From Gyrodactylus bullatarudis (lineage: Eukaryota; Platyhelminthes; Monogenea; Gyrodactylidea; Gyrodactylidae), in NCBI GenBank assembly GCA_012064415.1, contig SSNU01000153.1, forward strand, positions 1 to 64,000: a stretch of DNA of 64,000 nucleotides, read 5' to 3'. Positions 1 through 9,555 of the stretch are shown piece by piece; positions within the stretch are counted from its first letter, which is position 1; the number at the start of each line of letters is the position of its first letter. Under the pieces are notes generated by a model. It saw only the letters and a program-made list of their open reading frames with translations. It was not told the origin of the DNA and did not search any database. A program made the position numbers and the translations under genes.

Positions 1-2
1 CG

Positions 3-53
3 ATTGGTCAGAATTTTGGTGTACTTTATTCATTGATAATCATGTATAAATAT
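3..53 (+). promoter_or_regulatory. CCAAT/TATA promoter module of hammerhead element copy 1
   Basis: An inverted CCAAT box (ATTGG at 3-7) and a TATA box (GTATAAATAT at 44-53) lie just upstream of the hammerhead at 59-112. The same 10-base TATA string precedes the hammerheads at 7223, 9415 and 49180 (minus), so it is part of the repeated element and not chance AT-richness. Promoter activity is inferred. A start site 25-30 nt downstream of the TATA box would fall inside the ribozyme core. Confidence 0.55.
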
Positions 54-58
54 TAGAT

Positions 59-112
59 GTCGGTGTAAGGTCTGATGAGAACCGACGAAAATAAAAGCTT
101 TTATTCACCTTA
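59..112 (+). ncRNA. Type-I hammerhead ribozyme, family 1, copy 1
   Basis: The core CTGATGA (72-78) and GAAA (87-90) are intact. Stem I is TAAGGT (66-71) with ACCTTA (107-112). Stem III is the 14-bp palindrome ATAAAAGCTTTTAT (91-104), followed by TC, with predicted cleavage after C106. Stem II is minimal (GAACCGAC). In addition GTCGGT (59-64) can pair with ACCGAC (81-86). Hammerheads of this type are known from Penelope-like retroelements. Stem I covaries with the copies at 7223, 9415 and 49128, which strongly supports the fold. It is predicted to be active. Confidence 0.88.
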
Positions 113-135
113 AACTCGTCGTTCTACCAACAAGC

Positions 136-246
136 ATGACTAGCAGTCAGCAACAAACTAACATTTTCCAAGAAATAAGGCAGCTTATGATCACAAATAA
201 ATATCTCTTTTTACTAGTACAGTCGTGGACAAAGCTGGTGGAGTGA
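136..246 (+). CDS. Short reading frame after hammerhead 1 (M-T-S-S-Q-Q start)
   Basis: A 36-codon frame starts 30 nt after the predicted hammerhead cleavage site and opens with MTSSQQQ. Frames starting at the same place after the hammerheads at 9415 (MTPSQQP) and 49128 (MQDISQQN, minus) share the S-Q-Q residues and the string AGTCAGCAA. The position and the conserved start suggest the N-terminus of a retroelement protein, broken here by a stop at 244-246. No domain is recognised. Confidence 0.4.
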   Translation: MTSSQQQTNIFQEIRQLMITNKYLFLLVQSWTKLVE

Positions 247-369
247 ACCTTCGCGAACCACTATTTTCGGTATATTCCTGATGTATTATTGGTATATTGG
301 TAAGAGAAAACATATGGAATCGTTAAATTTCGGATAAAAGTTAAAAAATACTCATGTTTTTCGGACCTT

Positions 370-1130
370 AGGCCGATATCATCCCTAAACATTTTCCTGT
401 CTATCTTGGACTAAGGAAATATCTAATGCTTTACCCTTCCCCTTTCCTGACAAGACCCAATATGGGTTCTTGAATGGGAAGAGTACATCTAGCAATATGA
501 TCGAGTTTATGAACTATACAACTCCTCTCTTAAAAAACACTAAAACATTCGTCATTGTTCACCTCATTGATGTATCGAAGGCATTCGATAAATTAAAATT
601 CTCCTACATTAAGGATAAACTTATTAAATTAAACATTGATCCCTATTTAATAAATCTAACTATGTACTTTCTATCGAATCGTAAACAATTTGTTTACTTT
701 AACTCCACCTCCAGTAAACTTGTAAATATTAACTCGGGTGTTCCCCAGGGTTCTACGATCGGCCCTCTTCTCTTTAACCTTTGCTTCGCTGATATTCAGC
801 TCCCAGAGAACATTGAGGGTGTTCTCTTTAAATTTGCAGACGATCTAAAGTTCGTCTTCAAGGTGAAAAATTCCCTTGAAATTGTTAAAATTAATCACAA
901 CTTCTCTCTTCTGAAAGGTTCCCTTGAGGCTATGGGGCTCTATTTAAATAGAGATAAATGTAAATAATTACTCCCATGCGGTCTCCCTGGAACCCCCTTG
1001 GAATCTCTTCTACTTCCTGGAGAATTTGTCTCCTTAACTTCGGATCTAGGTTTCAGTATTTCAGATGGTCTTAAAATAATATCAGGGAGTCTTGAGACTG
1101 TCAAGAGTAACAAGATCAACGGTAACATAT
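370..1130 (+). pseudogene. LINE reverse transcriptase fragment (CR1/jockey-like)
   Basis: This is the middle of a non-LTR reverse transcriptase. Going downstream it shows TQYGFLNGKST (near 450-490), IDVSKAFDKL (motif A region), SGVPQGSTIGPLLFNL (motif B) and FADDLKF (catalytic FADD), then a block with SDLGFSISDGLKI. The frame runs to a stop at 965-967, just after the DRDKCK motif that follows the palm; the downstream block is in a shifted frame. The 5' end and the C-terminus are missing, and the right edge abuts the foldback element at 1131. It is related to the LINE pieces at 13.9, 29.9 and 46.1 kb. It is a dead fragment. Confidence 0.85.
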
Positions 1131-1836
1131 AAAGTTGGGAATCTATGATTTTTACAGAAATTTAGATATTTTCATCGAATTTATTAAAGATTTTTCGGAA
1201 TCCTACTCATGTTGACCACTTTTACCAGTTGAAGAAAACAGTCCTAAAAAAATTATTTTAATGAAAAATACGGCCATTATACAAATTTCGATTTGGCGCC
1301 AAAAACCCCATTTTTTTGAACTGAATTATTTTATTGATTTGAAAGTCTGAGGTTGATCAAAAGAGGTTTTTTAGGATCAAGATTAGACAATAAAGCTGAC
1401 TAGCACTGTCAAATTACAGATAGTTACCCCATTTGTAAGAGATTTTGAATTATCCAAATTTCATTGATTTTCAAGTAGTGAAAATGATCAAAAAACGAAA
1501 TTTCGCTCGTTGAAGGTTGAGCATACGATAAAATTCAGTTGAATTGATTTTCTTGTCTAATCTAGATCCTGAAAAACCTCTTTTAATCAACCTCCAAATT
1601 TCCAATCAATAAAAATTTTCGGCTCAAAGTTCGAAATAATGGGATTTTGGCGCCAAATTGAACTATGAAAAATGGCCATTTTTTTTACTAGAATAATTTT
1701 TTTAGGACTTTTTTCTTCAACTAGTAAAAGTGGTAAACATGAGTAGGATTCCAAAAAATCTTCGATTTCTTGATGAAAATATCGAGATTTCCGTAAAAAC
1801 CATAAAGATTCCCAACTTCATATCAATTAGCTTTAT
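1131..1836. repeat. Foldback element FB1, copy A
   Basis: This is a long imperfect inverted repeat of about 700 bp. The left arm begins AAGTTGGGAATCTATG and the right arm ends GATTCCCAACTTCATATC then AATTAGCTTTAT. Matching internal blocks are the TTTGGCGCC segments near 1295 and 1650 and CATGTTG/CATGAGTAGG near 1208 and 1738. There is no coding capacity. Copies at 26.4, 29.4, 30.8, 45.7 and 54.8 kb share the ends and internal blocks, which defines a family. Confidence 0.75.
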
Positions 1837-3054
1837 GCATAGTTTTATACCTTATCAATTGAATAGATATATTATAATTTTATTGACGTTATCAGTTGTT
1901 ACTTAAGATTTTGTTATTATTAGTTGACCCTTGATTTCAATTTAGAAAATATTGATTATGAAATCTAAGTGAAATCTGTTTCAATCGATATCTCACAGAA
2001 AATAATTTCGTTCAACAAATGACAGATTTTTAATTAGAAATACGGAACAATTGAATTTTTTTCAGAAAATAAAAAAATAAGTTTAACAAAAATCGCGATG
2101 TGAGAAGATTGAATAATGTACGAGATCATTGGCAGACAAAGTAGAAAAAATTCCAAATTTTTAAAGAATTCTTCTTGTCAAATTTTATTATGTGCGAATA
2201 AAAGTATATTTTCCTATGACAGTTTTTTTTCAACAGCTAATAAATCAATAACAATAGTTTTTTATTCGTACTTACATGAGAAAACATTTCAGAACATGAA
2301 TATTAGGCATATTTATCTAAAATAAATTTTTTAGAACTTTTTAATGCGGTTCCAACGATAATTAATTTGCAAAATTTTTCAGAAAATTGGTAAAAATTTC
2401 GGCGCAAAAATTCGATTTTCTCTGAAATGAAAATAAAATTTTTTAAATTTTATCCGAGTTTACAACAGGAAATTTGTTCCACTAGCATTGTTAGTTGATA
2501 AATTTTTTTCGAATTATATTTTTATTTTTGCTAGTTCATAATATCAGGTCTTCTCAAATTTTAGAAATTCTCTCTCCTGATCGGTTCATTCAGTGAATCT
2601 TGTTTCAGCCAATGAGAAGGCAGCATTTCTCTTCATCATAATCTGCGTTTATGTTTATGAACCTTAACTGGCTTCATAGTAATTTTAACTTTAAATTTGA
2701 AATCTTATTCCAGAAGTACGGAAAGGTATTTTGAAACAAAATTTGTTGGGATAATATTAAAATACTTGAAGATTTATCATATCGATGGGCGATTTAGGTA
2801 ATATTGCAAAATTTCGTCCATGTCTATTATTTATGTTACGACCAATGGGTACCCTTTGATCAGTGTATATGTTACAGTGAATAAATAGGAACTAATGTTA
2901 TTCTTAAGACTCCCTGAATGTCTTGAGGCTCCCTATTTAGCAAGGGAATCTGGAAAATTCAGTTTCTAGAATCCCTACTCGAGTTATTCATATTTGAAGG
3001 GAATCTAGAAACTCGAGGAAGAAACCCTAGATTTCTAGGGAATCTGGAAACTTT
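1837..3054. other. AT-rich non-coding DNA with old repeat pieces
   Basis: No gene is supported. Bases 2370-2480 resemble 5487-5590 (both with GCAAAATTTTTCAGAAAATT). Bases 2730-2840 resemble 12040-12150 and 22810-22880. These look like remnants of dispersed repeats. Short open frames here have no recognisable content. Confidence 0.5.
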
Positions 3055-3563
3055 CAGTCATTTTACGAAATTAGTGGACAATTTTTCGATATTAGAGGAA
3101 TCGTTGACAAAATTAGTGGACAAGTTCCCAAAATCAGAATATTTGAAGGTGTAATTATAAAATGAGTTTATCAAAGTTAGTTTACATTTTCTCGAATTTG
3201 GTGGAATGCTTAAACAAAATTACTGAATAGTTTTACAATAGTATTAAGAGAATGAGATAATTGTTGGTTATAGTGGAAATTTTTATCGAAATGGAGAGAC
3301 AATATTTCGTCTTTAGTGGACATTTTATCGAAATCAGTTAAGAAGCTTAACGTAATTAGTGGAATAATTTTTTAACAGGTTATTTTTGTAATAAATAGAT
3401 GATTTATAACACCGAAAGTTTATTTTATACAGCCTAACTAACTTTGATAAACTCATTTTATAATTACACCTTCAAATATTCTGATTTTGGGAACTTGTCC
3501 ACTAATTTTGTCAACGATTCCTCTAATATCGAAAAATTGTCCACTAATTTCGTAAAATGACTG
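3055..3563. repeat. Perfect 129-bp inverted repeat with 251-bp loop
   Basis: The left arm 3055-3183 and right arm 3435-3563 are exact reverse complements by eye. Both the arms and the loop carry repeated phrases of the type AAATTAGTGGACAA at irregular 30-45-bp spacing. No coding frame is present. Perfect arms imply a recent duplication or gene conversion, or a recently moved palindromic element. Confidence 0.85.
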
Positions 3564-4020
3564 TAATGAAAGTTTCCAGAATTCTATCAATTTATTTTGG
3601 TTAGATTGGAATTTTAGCTTGATCCAATTTTTCAGTATCGATTTTTTTGACTATAACGTTGTTCGCTTGCTACCTGACTATGTTGTCTTCTGGCCTGTAT
3701 TGGTCTATCTGTAGAAAAAGAAAGGAAAGGGAAAAAGGTCTAGTTTTTCTTAAAGAATAAGGATTATAAAAATTACAATGATTGTTATAATAATCAGAAT
3801 TATTAGAGTAACAACTCTGATTATATAATTTATCACTTGAAAGAACATTAAAATTAAGATTAGAATCAAAAACATTTAGATTACCCTGATAAAATTAGTT
3901 TGGACTCACACAATATTTCGAATACATGTCGTATTCTTCTTCTGGCGTGAGATTTTTCAAAAACTTAAGATACTTAAAACCTTGTGTCCAATCAAAACCT
4001 TAAACCAATCAGATTTCTTC
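3564..4020. other. Non-coding DNA flanking Penelope-like remnant
   Basis: AT-rich with no supported gene. Bases 3900-4020 may be 3' untranslated sequence of the minus-strand Penelope-like element that ends at 4027. No hammerhead core was found here. Confidence 0.4.
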
Positions 4021-4026
4021 TCAACT

Positions 4027-5090
4027 TTAATCAATCAATTCTAACCAACGATTTCCAATATTTATATCCGTCTTATTACAATTAACAAGCTCGTTTAGTT
4101 TAAACTCTATAGACTCCAAAATCATATTTTTATACTTATTTCTCATATTTCCTAGACTTTTTACGTTATTAAAATCTATAATATGATCTGGATTATCAGC
4201 CCAGTGTTTAGTTAGTGCTGACTTGTCTACCTGTTCCTTTTCTATAGCCTTTTTATGTTCTTTACATCTTATCTCGAAATTTCTTTCTGTACTACCTATG
4301 TATGACTTTTCGCACGAGCAAGTTATTTTATAAATACCTTGAATCTCATCTAGATCTAATTTTTGTTTTTCATTCAAAAAATTTCCTATTTTATTTGATA
4401 ACCTAAAAATAGTCTTTTTATCAAAATTTTTTAAAATCAGAAATATATCAATACTCAATTGGGAAAAATGTAGTAAAAAAAATTATTAAAATCAAAAACA
4501 AAATTATTATTCTCAAATTTTTCCTTTGTACTAACAATAAAACTATTTATTAAATTATCTCTAAATCTTCTCTTAAAAAACCAGTATCACATAATCTTAG
4601 TGTTCTTAAAAATTCCCCTTGTAATGTATTTAATTTATATTTTCGAGGTGCATATGAATGATAATTCATAATTATATTTTTATTTGTAGGTTTTCTGTAA
4701 ACTCGAGTTTGGATTTCAGCTTCTGTTCTCATTAGTTTCATATCTAGAAAATTTAAAGAGTTATCTTCTTCTTTTTCTGTTGTCAACTTTATGGTTCTAT
4801 ATTCCCTTCCTACTTTCAATATAACTATACTTATTTGTCGATTACTAAATAGTCATCTAAGTACCTTATGAGTAATTTTAGTCTAATTTCCCTAATAAGC
4901 ATGTTATCTATTCTAGTCATGAATATATTCGCTATGGTTGGAGATAAAGGATTTCCCATAGCTAAACCAAATTTTTGAAAATAAAACTTCTGATTAAATC
5001 TAAAACTAGAAGGATTTAGACATATTTTAGAGGCTTCAATCACAAAATCTTTTTTCTGGTCTTTCAGATCTACTCTACATCTAAACTATT
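4027..5090 (-). pseudogene. Penelope-like retroelement fragment: RT plus GIY-YIG endonuclease
   Basis: Reading from high to low coordinates there are three broken frames. Bases 5043-4831 carry RT motifs GLAMGNPLSPTIANIFM and RYLDDYLVI (the catalytic YxDD region). Bases 4819-4550 carry NFLDMKLM and YRKPTNKN, typical of the Penelope RT C-terminus. Bases 4458-4027 carry the endonuclease GIYKITC...SYIGST, with R and H in FEIRCKEHKK and a downstream ILESIEF supplying the Glu. The GIY-YIG domain downstream of the RT is diagnostic for canonical Penelope-like elements. Frame breaks near 4820-4831 and 4459-4550 and loss of the N-terminal half make it inactive. Confidence 0.9.
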
Positions 5091-5164
5091 ATATAATTTT
5101 TCACTATCATGCATATTTACCTCTTTTATCCTATCTTTTGCAGAGTATGAGTTGGTTCAAAATT

Positions 5165-5710
5165 ATGATTAAGAACACGGGTGGAGGTGGGGTCAGGCTC
5201 TTTATTTCTAGTGATTAAATTCTGATGTAAAATTCAACGCTGATCACGAATCTGGTATTTTAAAATAATTTGGCTGTCTGTGAGCTGAGATAATGGGCAA
5301 AAACCGAATTTTCGAAATTTCAAAAAACATCTCTTAAACTTTTGCAATTTAATCAAATATTAAAAACATGAGAGTAATAAATTTTGTACCATCTGAAAGA
5401 AGAATAAATTTCGGGCGTAATGGCTGTATTTCTATTCATCCCAAATGGTTTTTAGACTGTTCAAAAGAGCTGTAGAAAAAAAATTTGCAAAATTTTTCAG
5501 AAAATTGGTGAAAATTTCTGAACAAAAATTCGGTTTTCTCAAAAACGAAAATAAAAATTCCAAATTTTATCCACACAAATTTTTAATCACTAGAAATAAA
5601 GAGCTGCAAAAAAATTTTCAAATCACCACCAGTGGAATTATCGATTTTTTTTCCAAATTTTGTTTCTCGAATTATTCTGTGATTTTAAGTTTTAGTATAT
5701 ATGATCTTAT
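5165..5710. repeat. Dispersed repeat FB3, copy 1
   Basis: Bases 5175-5300 (containing ACGGGTGGAGGTGGGGTCAG, GCTGATCACGAATCTG and TGAGCTGAGATAATGGGC) are repeated in the opposite orientation at 14885-15040. The downstream part resembles 2370-2480. An open frame at 5445-5720 lies wholly inside the repeat and has low-complexity content, so it is not called a gene. Confidence 0.6.
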
Positions 5711-6253
5711 GAAGGTTTAAATTATTGATCATGAGGTGAAAAACTGCTTAATCCTTATTGGCTAATGAGCGCTCGATGCTGATTTGTTTGAATTTTGGGG
5801 CAGAGAGGAATTAAACAAAACCTTCGTGTCTCGAGTCATCATGTGTGAAATTGACTGTACCATTAGAGCTTCGAAGAGATAGAAATTGCAAAACCAGAAT
5901 CTTACTCAATCTTGTACATTGTCTGTGGATAAATAAATGGGTATATTAAATATGTAAAAACTATAATTACTTCTAAATAGTCATTCTTTATGCTAATTCA
6001 TTATCTATGTGTCTGAAATTTGAGGATATTTTATGCAAATATATTTTAGTCATTTAACGTTCAGAAATTTCCATCAACGATTTTTCTTTCTCCAAATTCA
6101 TTTCAGTTTAGATAACTTTCCGATTTACAATGAATGAACAACAAGCCTTTTTGATAATTTCTTAACCTCATCAAACATATCAAATGATCGATTATCTGTA
6201 TCAATTTTGAATCAATATCACCTTCATTTCGATCATTTTTCTCTTCTTTACAG
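5711..6253. other. Non-coding interval
   Basis: No recognisable gene or repeat. It ends with a good polypyrimidine tract and acceptor (TTTTTCTCTTCTTTACAG at 6236-6253) for the candidate exon that follows. Confidence 0.4.
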
Positions 6254-6419
6254 GTTAAAGTGTCGAAATAAGCAATTTTATCAACTCTTTTTATCTCCAT
6301 CAGAGAGTAAAAAAGAAAACAAATTTCAAATCAGACTTGATTCCGATAACCCAGTAGATTTAGTTAAAGAGAGAGTTAAATTAGATCGAAATTTATTGCT
6401 TGTAAGTCCTTCAAATTGA
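6254..6419 (+). CDS. Candidate terminal exon of an unidentified gene
   Basis: A strong 3' splice-site-like tract is followed by an open frame with a non-repetitive, coding-like composition (KCRNKQFYQLF, IRLDSDNPVDLVKERVKL, RNLLLVSPSN) ending at TGA 6417-6419. A possible poly(A) signal (AATAAA) lies near 6507. No family is recognised and no upstream exon was identified, so this could be a real last exon, a captured fragment or chance. Confidence 0.25.
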
Positions 6420-6749
6420 TTAAAATTAGCAAGAGAAATTTAATCAGAACAATCACGCATATTCATACCAATTAGAATTCCTTGGTAATATTTTTTAAAA
6501 TAATAAATAAATAATTATTATTATCGAATTGAAAATCAGACATCTTAAACATGTTTAGAAATGTAATTCCATGGGTATTTTTTGGCACAATAGTAGAGAT
6601 GATCCCTAACCCCACAATCAAGCTTAAACTAATAAATGGATTCTTGAAATCTACTGAAGAGACAAAAGAAATGAGTCCATGGAAACAGGAAGCCTTGCTT
6701 TTTCTCTTCCTCATAAATCAAAATCAGAAGTCGTAATATGATATTACTA
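6420..6749. other. Interval with ambiguous open frames on both strands
   Basis: Overlapping frames occur at 6551-6736 (+) and 6472-6714 (-). The minus frame contains a hydrophobic stretch (FISLSLIVGLGIISTIV). Neither is recognised and only one could be real. No gene is called. Confidence 0.2.
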
Positions 6750-6844
6750 GGGCGGTAAAAAATCGCAAAAAAAGCGAAATTCTCTTTTTTAATTTATCTT
6801 GGTTACAAGCAATATTAGAAATCAAATGCTAATATTTACCGCCC
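6750..6844. mobile_element. Short mariner-type MITE (TA target duplication)
   Basis: The termini GGGCGGTAAA and TTTACCGCCC are exact inverted repeats flanked by TA on both sides (6748-6749 and 6845-6846). The element is only 95 bp with no coding capacity. A longer relative with GGGCAGTAA/TTACTGTCC ends lies at 37730-37915. Confidence 0.75.
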
Positions 6845-6846
6845 TA

Positions 6847-7209
6847 GATATTATTGATATTTTAGATGAAGTTCGATAATATTATCATTCTAAAAAACTT
6901 GAATCTAATGCTGTTGAAATAAATCATTATATGACCAAGAATTCGAATTTATTAAACCTTGGATAGTTGAAAGTTAGGTCTTGAAAATGTTTAAAAATAC
7001 AATAATTCTTTTGGGTTTTTTTGATGATACACGAGTTAACTGAATAAACTTTGTAGTTGCCTACTGAACGATATTAGACGAAATTTTCCAAAATAACTAA
7101 AATTCCTTACCAATATTATCGAATTAAACTCAAATATTTTCCCTTAAACCTTACCCCTCCTCCCTGTGATATTCTTTCAATTCCCATTTTTAATTTTTCA
7201 TTATTGTAT
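6847..7209. other. Non-coding interval
   Basis: AT-rich. Nothing recognised before the TATA box of the next hammerhead module. Confidence 0.4.
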
Positions 7210-7272
7210 GTATAAATATCAACCCGGCGTAAGAGTCTGATGAGAACCGGTGAAATAAAAGCTTTATTACTC
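7210..7272 (+). ncRNA. TATA box plus type-I hammerhead ribozyme, family 1, copy 2
   Basis: The TATA box GTATAAATAT (7210-7219) is followed by the core CTGATGA (7237-7243) and GAAA (7252-7255). Stem I is GAGT (7233-7236) with ACTC (7269-7272), a compensatory change relative to the other copies. Stem III is TAAAAGCTTTA (7256-7266), followed by TT, with cleavage predicted after 7268. The 5' flank CCGG can pair with CCGG in loop II. No CCAAT box and no S-Q-Q start codon were seen around this copy. It is probably still able to fold. Confidence 0.8.
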
Positions 7273-7435
7273 ATTATTCACTCTTCTTCAAAATCCTCTA
7301 AGAATTGAACATTTCTACTAATTCAGATCAAATATTTTCATATTACCAAAATATATCTGTGATTTTAATTTGAATTTTTTTATTCCTCCAATTTAGTTAT
7401 CTTATTTTAGGAGCTTGAAAACAATTAAACTATTA

Positions 7436-7636
7436 CAGTAAAAATATTTCTATTAAAACATCTTATTTTTATTGAAACACGAATATTTACCCCTTAATTA
7501 AGTATTATTTATGTCGACCTATCTAAATGTATAGAAATCACTTGCTGCATTCTGATTGGTCGAGATAATACTTGATTAGGGGCTAAATATTCGTGTTTCA
7601 ATAAAAATAAGATGTTTCAATAGAAATATTTTACTG
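7436..7636. mobile_element. Mariner-type MITE with long terminal inverted repeats
   Basis: Arms of about 75 bp begin CAGTAAAAATATTTC and end GAAATATTTTACTG, flanked by TA duplications (7434-7435 and 7637-7638). The arms share TTTTTATTGAAACACGAATA and differ at only a few positions. At 201 bp it is a non-autonomous element of Tc1/mariner type. Confidence 0.8.
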
Positions 7637-7638
7637 TA

Positions 7639-8892
7639 ATTATAATTAATAGTATTAATTTAATACTTTTTAAAATCAATTAAATTAGAATTTTGCCAAC
7701 TCAAAATGTCCTCAACTTTTTCACAGGTGAAAGTGAGCTTTCTTGATTTCAGAAAATCAAAAAATGCTAAATTCTTAGAATTCCATTTGTTTTAATTCAT
7801 GAGTATAGAGTTGGAATCTATAACTTTTATAAAATTTATATTCGATCGTTGTCCTTGTTTAGAAATTCTAAATTATAAAATAGATTTCCATCGACAAATT
7901 ATTCATTAAAAACAGAAAAGTAAATATCCACTAAGCCATATCAGCTATGAGGAAGTATAATGAATATGAAAAAGATACAATTCTCTCCATACTCAAGACT
8001 GTTCTCTCTATAGTTGGATTTTTTTGCAAGCAACAGACATGCCCTTTAGGGGAGAGAATAAAAATTTCTTCACCTAACTCATTAAATAAATTAAAGGTGA
8101 AGTGGAAAATGATATCTTAATTTTTATTTATTTCCTCCTCAATTTCCATTTTAAAGCAAAAAATAATCAATATTGTTCATATGTGTCTTGAGTGAAGGAA
8201 AACATAACAGGAATTAAGTGTTCACTAGGGATATATTTAAACCCTTTCGATATTCAAAAAATCTAATTTGAATAACTAACTTGGCATTTGGTAATGTTTT
8301 TATCCTGCAATCTTTGCTTGAAATACTTGAATCTGGGAGTCGGAAATTTCCTAAGAGCTAATTTCAAATATTTAATTGGACTAAGATCAGAACTCTGTAC
8401 GTTAATATTTAATAAAAAATTTGGAGTGAGCACTATACCAACTGGATTTGGATGAAATTTCGTAAAACTGATGAAACCGCCTGTAATTTTGTTTAAATAA
8501 TCTTTGAGCTATTTCTAAATCATTCCATCATGTCTGGCTGATACTGCAAGTGTAAATTTCCCAATAAAAACAACTTCTCGGTCGATTTGAAGAGAAACTT
8601 TTTTCAACAAGATAAAAGCGATTTCAATATACTCGAACGATTCTGAATTAATTGATAAAAAATGGAAAAAAATTAATTTATTTTTTCCTTAGGATATCCA
8701 TCGTCTTGAGAAACTTCCGGCCGAAATATTATATGAATTTCTATTCAAAAAGGAAATATTAGTTCCCAAATGACATTGAGGAGAGCAATATATTGTCTTG
8801 AAGAAATTTTTGAAATTCTCATTATTTTAAACAAATCTGAAATTTTAATTCTTCAAAATCCTGTGAGTTACGAAAAGATTACAATGAGATCT
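7639..8892. other. Non-coding DNA with a coding-like conserved inverted segment
   Basis: Mostly featureless. Bases 8440-8545 (minus) match 11219-11320 (plus) over about 100 bp. Read as protein, both give L-K-D-Y...K-I-x-G-x-F-I-x-F-T-K-F-H, so they probably derive from the same old coding element. No intact gene. Confidence 0.45.
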
Positions 8893-9040
8893 TTAACCCT
8901 TTCGGTGCCGATTTCTGGATCAATTAAAGTTTAAATTGAAGCCCACAATGTAAACTTGCATTAGTAATATTTTTGGCCGAATAACTTGGTATCTTCATAG
9001 CTAAATTTTGGTTTTTATAAAAATTGTGAAATAGTCTCAG
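8893..9040 (-). mobile_element. PiggyBac-type MITE, truncated copy
   Basis: It starts with TTAA (8893-8896) and the terminus CCCTTTCGGTGCCGA, then matches the complete copies at 18319-18523 and 44506-44707 in reverse order until the sequence breaks off near 9040. The far terminus and second TTAA are missing. Confidence 0.75.
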
Positions 9041-9165
9041 CTAGGATCCTGCAGAATTCTTATTTTCAGAATGGTTCCTATAAATTTAAATCTTGCACCA
9101 AAATATTTTAACTTAATTTCAGTAAAATGACTGAATTTAATGTTTTTATACATAAAGTTTATTAT
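9041..9165. repeat. Dispersed repeat, also at 38220
   Basis: TAGGATCCTGCAGAATTC, then TTATTTTCAGAATGGTTC and ACTTAATTTCAG, are shared with 38220-38290. The unit is short and non-coding; its parent element is not identified. Confidence 0.55.
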
Positions 9166-9331
9166 AAATTACTATCAATTTTTGCTTAATTTTCTGAATA
9201 TATTAATCCTAGAAAGCAATTTTGTAAATATCTATAACAAGCTACAGTAAATTAACCAGATACAGCTTTTTCATAGAAATATTTAATTTTCTTTTGTTTA
9301 AGCCCGAAGAGCATGAACACACTCAGCTCTC

Positions 9332-9405
9332 ATTGGTCAACTCATGATGAATAAATGCTATTGGCTAATCCAAAAAGTTCTCAACATTATTTCAAGTATA
9401 AATAT
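9332..9405 (+). promoter_or_regulatory. CCAAT/TATA module of hammerhead copy 3
   Basis: Two inverted CCAAT boxes (ATTGG at 9332-9336 and 9360-9364) and GTATAAATAT (9396-9405) precede the hammerhead at 9415. The arrangement matches copies 1 and 4. Promoter function is inferred. Confidence 0.55.
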
Positions 9406-9414
9406 ACATCGATA

Positions 9415-9466
9415 GTCGGCGTTTGGTTTGAAGAGAACCGACGAAAATAAAGGTTTATTCACCAAA
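9415..9466 (+). ncRNA. Hammerhead ribozyme, family 1, copy 3 (core-mutated)
   Basis: Stem I TTTGGT (9422-9427) pairs with ACCAAA (9461-9466), with a fully different stem sequence from copy 1. GAAA is at 9443-9446. Stem III is ATAAAGGTTTAT, then TC with the cleavage position after 9460. The catalytic core reads TTGAAGA instead of CTGATGA: the first C is replaced by T, which breaks the C3-G8 pair, so this copy is probably inactive. The 5' flank GTCGG still pairs with CCGAC. Confidence 0.8.
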
Positions 9467-9495
9467 ACAATCTTTCGTTCGTTCTTAACTCCAGC

Positions 9496-9555
9496 ATGAC
9501 TCCAAGTCAGCAACCGAAAAATATTATTCGTATTATATTAGGCAAAAGATTTTAA
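9496..9555 (+). CDS. Short frame after hammerhead 3 (M-T-P-S-Q-Q start)
   Basis: A 19-codon frame begins MTPSQQP 36 nt after the cleavage position and is quickly stopped. Its value is the match to the starts at 136 and at 49098 (minus). Remnant of the element's first codons. Confidence 0.35.
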   Translation: MTPSQQPKNIIRIILGKRF

